From Verrucomicrobiales bacterium (GTDB lineage Bacteria > Verrucomicrobiota > Verrucomicrobiia > Verrucomicrobiales > V1-33), in the NCBI GenBank assembly GCA_023253495.1, contig JALRGF010000469.1, positions 1 to 6,653 of the forward strand: a DNA stretch of 6,653 nucleotides, written 5' to 3'. Positions 1 to 4,437 of this stretch are shown here, in pieces. Position 1 is the first letter of the stretch; each line of letters begins with the position of its first letter. Made by a program: the position numbers and the translations under genes. Below the pieces are notes generated by a model. It had not been told where the DNA came from. It made no database searches and worked only from the letters and a program-made list of their open reading frames with translations.

Positions 1-298
1 CAAACTCCACGGTGTCGGCATGGGTCACGCCGCCCGGCTGAGGTCCCGGTTCCGAGATGTCGTCGATCGGTGCGCCTTCGGTGTCGGTGAGCGTGCCGTT
101 GAGCTGGCGGATGGCGCGCAGGTAGGTGTTGTCGATGACGGCTTCCGGCGGGGCCTGGGTGGTTTTGACGACGAATCCGGGGCCGGTGCCGGACCCGGCG
201 GGCAGGGCGGCCGAGGCGGGCAGGGTGACCTGGCCGGTAGCGGGAAGGGTTGTGAGGAGCCCGGCAAGAAGCCAGGCTGACGGGTGAAACGGTTTCAT
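1..298 (-). CDS. Secreted protein of unknown function (N-terminal part, cut by left edge)
   Basis: Reading the minus strand from the ATG at 298-296 gives 99 open codons to the window edge, so the C-terminus is missing. The protein starts MKPFHPSAWLLAGLLTTLPA, a typical Sec signal peptide: a Lys near the start, a Leu/Ala-rich core and a small-residue region with cleavage probably around residues 20-23. The mature part is Pro, Ala, Gly and Thr rich (PASAALPAGSGTGPGF), followed by a more ordered stretch with TYLRAIRQLNGTLTD, an acidic segment (DDISEPGPQPGG) and HADTVEF. It has no Cys in lipobox position, so it is probably not a lipoprotein. I do not recognise the family; the RQLNGTL segment may be a conserved core. 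No Shine-Dalgarno sequence is visible before the ATG. It is divergent from the tRNA nucleotidyltransferase gene. The signal peptide makes this frame more credible than other open frames over the same bases. Confidence 0.72.
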   Translation of the reverse strand, partial: MKPFHPSAWLLAGLLTTLPATGQVTLPASAALPAGSGTGPGFVVKTTQAPPEAVIDNTYLRAIRQLNGTLTDTEGAPIDDISEPGPQPGGVTHADTVEF

Positions 299-458
299 GA
301 GTGGGATCTGCGCAATTTTTGTGAAGCAAGGATCGCACCACAGAACCGGACCCGGGGTCAATCATTTAAATTTCCCCAAGGGCTTTTTCATCAACGGGGC
401 ACGCCGGGAAGCGCGTGCGGGTGCTTGCGCGTCCGGGCGGGACGTGGTCCGGTGGGGC
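299..458. promoter_or_regulatory. Divergent intergenic region
   Basis: These 160 bp separate the minus-strand secreted-protein gene from the plus-strand nucleotidyltransferase gene, so they should hold promoters for both. An AT-rich core lies at 361-375, including the palindrome ATTTAAAT (364-371), and a T run at 315-320. An 11-bp inverted repeat, GACCC-G-GGGTC, lies at 349-359. On the minus strand, TTGACC (RC of 356-361) could serve as a -35 element, but the matching -10 (TGCGAT, 18 bp on) is poor. No convincing plus-strand -35/-10 pair was found. The region is assigned by position; individual sites are weak. Confidence 0.4.
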
Positions 459-1793
459 ATGCGCGCCCACGCCGAGGAGATTGTCCGTCGCCTGCGCGAG
501 CACGGCCATGAGGCGGTGTTCGCGGGTGGCTGTGTGCGGGACCTGTTGCGCGGGGTCGAGCCATCGGACTACGATATCGCCACCAATGCGATCCCCTCTC
601 AGGTGGAGGCGCTTTTTCCCGGGAGCCAGACGGTCGGGGCGCATTTCGGTGTCGTGATCGTGCGTGCCGGCGGGCATCATTATGAGGTGGCGACGTTCCG
701 CGAGGACGGTGATTACGGTGACGGGCGACGGCCGACCCGGGTGCGTTTCACCACGGCGGAACAGGATGCGCAACGCCGTGATTTCACCATCAACGGGTTG
801 TTTCTGGAGCCGGCATCCGGAGCGGTGCTCGACTATGTCGGCGGGCAGGCCGACCTGAAGGCCGGGGTGCTGCGGGCCATTGGCGATCCCCCGGCGAGGT
901 TCCGGGAGGACCATTTGCGGCTGATGCGGGCGGTGCGTTTTGCCACCGTGCTTGATTTCCGGATTGAGCCGACGACGTGGGCCGCCCTGTGTGCCGACGC
1001 GCACCGGCTGCCGTTGATTGCGATCGAACGGGTGCGGGACGAATGGGTCAAAACGCTGGTGCATGCGCGGCGGCTGCGCGGGTTTGACCTGCTGTGCGAG
1101 AGCGGCCTGATGGCGCCTGTCGTGCCGGAAATCCTTGAGCTGAAAGGGTGCGAACAGCCGCCCGAGTTTCATCCGGAAGGCGATGTTTTCGTGCACACCC
1201 GGCTCATGCTTTCGCTGCTTCCGCCGGTGGTCAGCGTGCCGTTGATGCTGGCCGTGCTGCTTCATGACATTGCCAAGCCGGCCACCCGGACGTGGGATGC
1301 GGCTGCCGGGCGCCTGCGCTTCAACGGCCATGACCGCCTCGGGGCGGAAATGGCCGGGGTGATCCTGCGGCGCCTCCGGTTTTCCAACGAGGTCATCGAC
1401 GCCACCACCGAAATGGTCGCGCAGCACATGTCCTTCATGAACGTCCGGAAACTGCGCCCGGCCAAATTGCGCCGCTTCATGGCCCGGCCGACCTTTGCCG
1501 ACGAGATGGAGCTCCATCGGGTCGACTGCCTCGGCAGCAACGGCCTGCTCGACAACTTTGAATTCCTGCAAGCCAAACAGCGCGAATTTGCCGACGAGCC
1601 GCTGATTCCGCCGCGGCTGGTCGACGGCCATGACCTGATGCAGCTGGGGGTGGCCCGGGGGCCGTCGCTCGGCCGGTTGCTCGAGGAGATTCAGACGCAT
1701 CAGCTCGAGGGGCGCCTGCGCACCCGGGAGGAAGCGTTGGCGTGGGTCCGGGAGTCGCGCGAAACCGGGGAACGGGGAGCGGAGGCGTGCTGA
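459..1793 (+). CDS. cca: Class II tRNA nucleotidyltransferase with HD domain (probable CCA-adding enzyme)
   Basis: This cytoplasmic enzyme most likely adds or repairs the 3'-CCA end of tRNA from CTP and ATP. The 444-residue protein shows the class II nucleotidyltransferase (PcnB/Cca) motifs in order: GGCVRD (23-28); the catalytic carboxylates in SDYDIAT (D37, D39); RRDFTIN (106-112); and REDHLRLMRAVRF (149-161), containing the EDxxR nucleotide-selecting motif (E150, D151, R154). An HD phosphohydrolase-like domain follows: HPEGDVFVHT (238-247), LLHDIAKP (267-274), GHDRLGAE (290-297) and H323. The C-terminus has the family's 'GHDLMQLGV...LEG...TREEALAWV' pattern (390-430). The ATG at 459 is chosen because GGxVRD then falls near residue 25, as in known CCA enzymes. 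The frame stays open to an ATG at 297, but that extension is unlike the family and covers the promoter region. A GTG at 444 is possible; no SD is well spaced for either start. Homologues may add only CC or A, or act as poly(A) polymerase, so exact specificity is inferred. purL follows after 54 bp. Confidence 0.9.
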   Translation: MRAHAEEIVRRLREHGHEAVFAGGCVRDLLRGVEPSDYDIATNAIPSQVEALFPGSQTVGAHFGVVIVRAGGHHYEVATFREDGDYGDGRRPTRVRFTTAEQDAQRRDFTINGLFLEPASGAVLDYVGGQADLKAGVLRAIGDPPARFREDHLRLMRAVRFATVLDFRIEPTTWAALCADAHRLPLIAIERVRDEWVKTLVHARRLRGFDLLCESGLMAPVVPEILELKGCEQPPEFHPEGDVFVHTRLMLSLLPPVVSVPLMLAVLLHDIAKPATRTWDAAAGRLRFNGHDRLGAEMAGVILRRLRFSNEVIDATTEMVAQHMSFMNVRKLRPAKLRRFMARPTFADEMELHRVDCLGSNGLLDNFEFLQAKQREFADEPLIPPRLVDGHDLMQLGVARGPSLGRLLEEIQTHQLEGRLRTREEALAWVRESRETGERGAEAC

Positions 1794-1834
1794 GCGCGGG
1801 TGCGGCGGTGACTTGACACCCTGCGCGGGAACGC

Positions 1835-1850
1835 GGATGGACGGGGGGTG
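1835..1850 (+). promoter_or_regulatory. Ribosome binding site and GTG start of purL
   Basis: GGATGG (1835-1840) lies 7 nt before the GTG at 1848-1850 and is one base away from GGAGG-type Shine-Dalgarno sequences. An in-frame TGA at 1809-1811 limits upstream extension, and the next in-frame ATG (1929) would remove conserved sequence, so the GTG is the best start. A six-G run (1843-1848) abuts the start and would be sensitive to indel errors. Confidence 0.55.
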
Positions 1851-4238
1851 AGTTCTTCCGCCGCCCAGTTCCGCCATATTCCGATTCGTGACCTTGATGC
1901 CGACGCGCTGGTGGCGCTGAGCAAGGGCATGAAGCTGGCCCTTTTCCGTGACGACATGCTGGCGGTGCAGGCGTACTACCGCGACAAAGGGCGGGAGCCG
2001 ACCGACGTCGAGCTGGAGGTGATCGGCCAGACATGGTCCGAGCACTGCAAACACCGCATTTTCGGGGCCCGCATCGAACATGTGGCGGACGGTCGCACGG
2101 AGGTGGTGGACGGGTTGTTCAAGAGCCACATCAAGGCGGTGAGCGAGCGGTTGTTCGCTCGCAAACCGGGATTTGTCCTCGGTGCTTTTGTGGACAATGC
2201 CGGCTTCATTGCGCTGGACGACGAGCGTGCCGTCTGCCTCAAAGTCGAAACCCACAACCACCCGTCGGCCATCGAGCCGTATGCCGGCGCGAACACCGGC
2301 CTTGGCGGCGTGATCCGCGACATCCTCGGGGCCGGCAAAGGGGCCAAACCGATCGCTTCGCTGGATGTCTTCTGTTTCGGGCCGCCCGACACCCGCCAGG
2401 AAAGCCTGAAGGCCCGCGACGTCATTCACCCGCTCGGGGTCATGCGCGGCGTGGTCCGAGGCGTGCGCGACTACGGCAACCGCATGGGCATCCCGACGGT
2501 CAACGGGGCGATCCAGTTCGACCCCGCCTACACCTACAACCCGCTGGTTTTCTGCGGCACTGCCGGGGTCATTCCGCGCCGCGACATTGCCAAGGAAATG
2601 CGCGCCGGGCTGCAGATTGTCGCGGTCGGGGCGCGCACCGGCCGCGACGGTCTGAAGGGGGCCACGTTTTCCAGCGTCAGTCTGACGGCGGACAGCCATG
2701 CCGAGGACCAGAGTGCGGTGCAGATCGGCAATCCGATCGAGGAGAAAAAGGCGAGTGATCTGATTCTGCATGCGCGAGCCGAGGGGCTGATTGTTTTTGT
2801 GACCGATTGTGGTGCCGGCGGGTTTTCCAGTGCGGCCGGGGAAATGCTCAGCGAGGTCGGCGGCGCCTTGTTTCTCGAGCGCGCCCCGCTCAAGGAAGAG
2901 GGGCTGGCCAGCTGGCAGATCTTCCTGAGCGAAAGCCAGGAACGCATGGTGCTGGCCGTCGAGGAAGACAACCTGTCCCGCCTGCGCGAACTCGCCGCCA
3001 TGCACCAGACGGAAATGACCGTGCTCGGCCACAGCGACGGCACCGGCATCCTCAAAGTCTGGCACCACGGCAGCCTGGTCTGCGAGCTCGACAACGCGCG
3101 GCTCCACGACGCGCCGCGGCGCCACCTGAAATCCGAATGGTCCACCCCGGCCGGCCCGCCTCCTGCCGGCCAGCCGGAGCTGCCGACCGTCGGTCCCGAG
3201 GCTGCCGCCCTGCTGAAGCGTATTCTCGCCGATTTTGCCGTCTGCTCGAGGGAGCCGGTCATCCGTGAATACGACCACCAGGTCCAGGGCAACACCCTGC
3301 TGACCCCGCTCGCCGGAGCCGCGGGCGACGCGCCCCAGGACGCCGCCGTCATGCGCGTCGACGGCTCGCCGCACCTCGTCAGCCTCGCCTGCGCCCTGCT
3401 TCCGGAATGGGGGAAATACGACCCGTTCCGCGCCGGGCTCGCCACCGTGGACGAGTGCGTGCGCCAGCTGGTGCTCAGTGGTGCCGACCCCGAGCGCATC
3501 GCCATTCTCGACAATTTCTGCATGGGCAACCCGGATGACCCGCGCGAGCTGGGCGGTCTCGTGGAAAGCGTCAAGGGGCTGTGCGCCGCCGCCGAGGTTT
3601 ATGGCACTCCGTTCATCTCGGGGAAGGACAGCTTTTACAACTATTTCATGACCGACGAGGGGCCGGTCAGCATTCCGGTGACCGCCCTGGTCAGCGGCTT
3701 GGGAATTGTGGTCGATCCTGAGCATGTCACCGGCTCCAGCCTGCGCCGGACCGACAGCGAGCTTTTCCTGCTCGGATCCTTCGCGGGCACGCCCGCCGGC
3801 GGCAGCGTCGCCACGCGGGTGCTCGGCCGCACCGGTGACCCGGTGCCTCTGACCGACTGCGCCCGGAACCGCGCCCTCTACGCCGCCTACCACCAGTGCC
3901 TGCAGCGCGGATTCATCCTCAGTGCGCACGACGTCAGCGAAGGCGGCCTCGCCGTCACCCTGGCGGAAATGGCCTTTTCGATGGTCGCCGGCGTCGAAGT
4001 CGAAACCGACGCCCCCCTCTTCGCCGAACCTCCGGGGTGCCTGGTCGTGGAGGTGGCGCCGGCTCACCGCGACGCCTTCATCGGCCACCTCGGTGATCTG
4101 GCGGTCGACTTCTGTTCTCTCGGCCGCACCACTGCAGACCACCGCCGGCTGGTCATCCGCGGCCGCCTCAGCCAGATCGACGAACCCCTGGAGCCGCTCA
4201 AAGTTCTCTGGAAAGGTGGTTTGTCCCGTTGGTATTGA
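1848..4238 (+). CDS. purL: Phosphoribosylformylglycinamidine synthase, PurL subunit
   Basis: PurL performs the ATP-dependent amination of FGAR to FGAM, step 4 of de novo purine synthesis, using ammonia delivered by the glutaminase PurQ and usually with PurS. The 796-residue protein has two AIRS/PurM-like halves. In the first are QTWSEHCKH (61-69, H66 matching the catalytic His of the family), KVETHNHPS (132-140), GANTGLGG (147-154), IPTVNGAIQFDP (215-226), GRDGLKGATF (265-274), NPIEEKK (295-301), DCGAGGFSSAAGEM (320-333) and SESQERM (361-367). In the second are REYDHQVQG (473-481), DNFCMGNPDDP (555-565), FISGKDSF (589-596) and SAHDVSEGGLA (692-702). No glutaminase domain is fused at the C-terminus, unlike the ~1300-residue enterobacterial enzyme. 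The start matches the PurL part of long PurS-PurL-like fusions known from some bacteria, but that N-terminal part is absent here. It starts with GTG 54 bp after the nucleotidyltransferase gene and is probably co-transcribed with it. No purS or purQ is visible. All expected motifs are intact. Confidence 0.95.
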   Translation: MSSSAAQFRHIPIRDLDADALVALSKGMKLALFRDDMLAVQAYYRDKGREPTDVELEVIGQTWSEHCKHRIFGARIEHVADGRTEVVDGLFKSHIKAVSERLFARKPGFVLGAFVDNAGFIALDDERAVCLKVETHNHPSAIEPYAGANTGLGGVIRDILGAGKGAKPIASLDVFCFGPPDTRQESLKARDVIHPLGVMRGVVRGVRDYGNRMGIPTVNGAIQFDPAYTYNPLVFCGTAGVIPRRDIAKEMRAGLQIVAVGARTGRDGLKGATFSSVSLTADSHAEDQSAVQIGNPIEEKKASDLILHARAEGLIVFVTDCGAGGFSSAAGEMLSEVGGALFLERAPLKEEGLASWQIFLSESQERMVLAVEEDNLSRLRELAAMHQTEMTVLGHSDGTGILKVWHHGSLVCELDNARLHDAPRRHLKSEWSTPAGPPPAGQPELPTVGPEAAALLKRILADFAVCSREPVIREYDHQVQGNTLLTPLAGAAGDAPQDAAVMRVDGSPHLVSLACALLPEWGKYDPFRAGLATVDECVRQLVLSGADPERIAILDNFCMGNPDDPRELGGLVESVKGLCAAAEVYGTPFISGKDSFYNYFMTDEGPVSIPVTALVSGLGIVVDPEHVTGSSLRRTDSELFLLGSFAGTPAGGSVATRVLGRTGDPVPLTDCARNRALYAAYHQCLQRGFILSAHDVSEGGLAVTLAEMAFSMVAGVEVETDAPLFAEPPGCLVVEVAPAHRDAFIGHLGDLAVDFCSLGRTTADHRRLVIRGRLSQIDEPLEPLKVLWKGGLSRWY

Positions 4239-4262
4239 TTCCGGGCCGACCTCCGGCCGGGA
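4239..4262 (+). terminator. GC-rich hairpin directly after purL (possible terminator)
   Basis: Immediately after the purL stop, CCGG (4241-4244), a bulged G and CCG (4246-4248) pair with CGG (4254-4256) and CCGG (4257-4260) around a 5-nt ACCTC loop. T4239-A4262 and a T-G wobble extend the stem. The following sequence (GACTCTTCGG) has only a weak T content and no real U-tract. It could be a stabilising 3' hairpin, or a Rho-independent terminator of poor quality. Confidence 0.4.
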
Positions 4263-4349
4263 CTCTTCGGTCATGGGGCGTGCGGTCGAGAGTGACGCTC
4301 CCTGAAAGCGCCGTCCCCTCTGCGGGCCGGTGGCCGTCGATAAGCGGAC

Positions 4350-4387
4350 AAAAAAAACTTCTCACCGAGGCACCGGGCCTGTATAAC
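4350..4387 (+). promoter_or_regulatory. Predicted sigma70-like promoter for the modular secreted-protein gene
   Basis: TATAAC (4382-4387) matches the -10 consensus at 5 of 6 positions and lies 17 bp after TTCTCA (4359-4364), which matches the -35 consensus at 4 of 6. An eight-A tract (4350-4357) sits directly upstream of the -35 and could act as an UP element. The start of transcription would fall around 4393-4396, giving a leader of about 40 nt. The prediction rests on consensus matching only. Confidence 0.42.
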
Positions 4388-4421
4388 CGTGTTGTCCCTT
4401 AAGACCAACGGCAAAAATTCC

Positions 4422-4437
4422 AGGAAAAAAACTCATG
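4422..4437 (+). promoter_or_regulatory. Ribosome binding site of the modular secreted-protein gene
   Basis: AGGAA (4422-4426) lies 8 nt before the ATG at 4435-4437 in an A-rich, unstructured leader. It is the clearest Shine-Dalgarno in the window and fixes this start, which is also followed directly by a signal peptide. Confidence 0.7.

Noticed and set aside
20..280. Plus-strand open frame at the left end
   Set aside because: Its product is a low-complexity Gly/Arg/Asp-rich chain. The minus-strand frame over the same bases has a clear signal peptide and ordered sequence.
374..389. CCCC-AA-GGG followed by CTTTTT, resembling a small terminator
   Set aside because: The stem is only 3 bp with a 2-3 nt loop, too weak to fold, and it lies upstream of the gene rather than after one.
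297..458. N-terminal extension of the nucleotidyltransferase from an ATG at 297
   Set aside because: This ATG overlaps the start codon of the divergent gene, the added 54 residues do not resemble the family, and the stretch covers the AT-rich region expected to hold promoters.
1837..1851. Four-codon frame (ATG GAC GGG GGG TGA) whose stop overlaps the purL GTG
   Set aside because: The overlap looks like translational coupling, but a frame this short arises easily by chance next to a G run and has no good binding site of its own.
366..4274. A 1302-codon open frame on the minus strand covering nearly all of both central genes
   Set aside because: It lies exactly codon-on-codon opposite the sense genes, so it is interrupted only where the sense strand uses TTA, CTA or TCA codons. 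Those are avoided in this GC-rich genome. The sense genes carry full sets of family motifs; the antisense product shows no recognisable domain.
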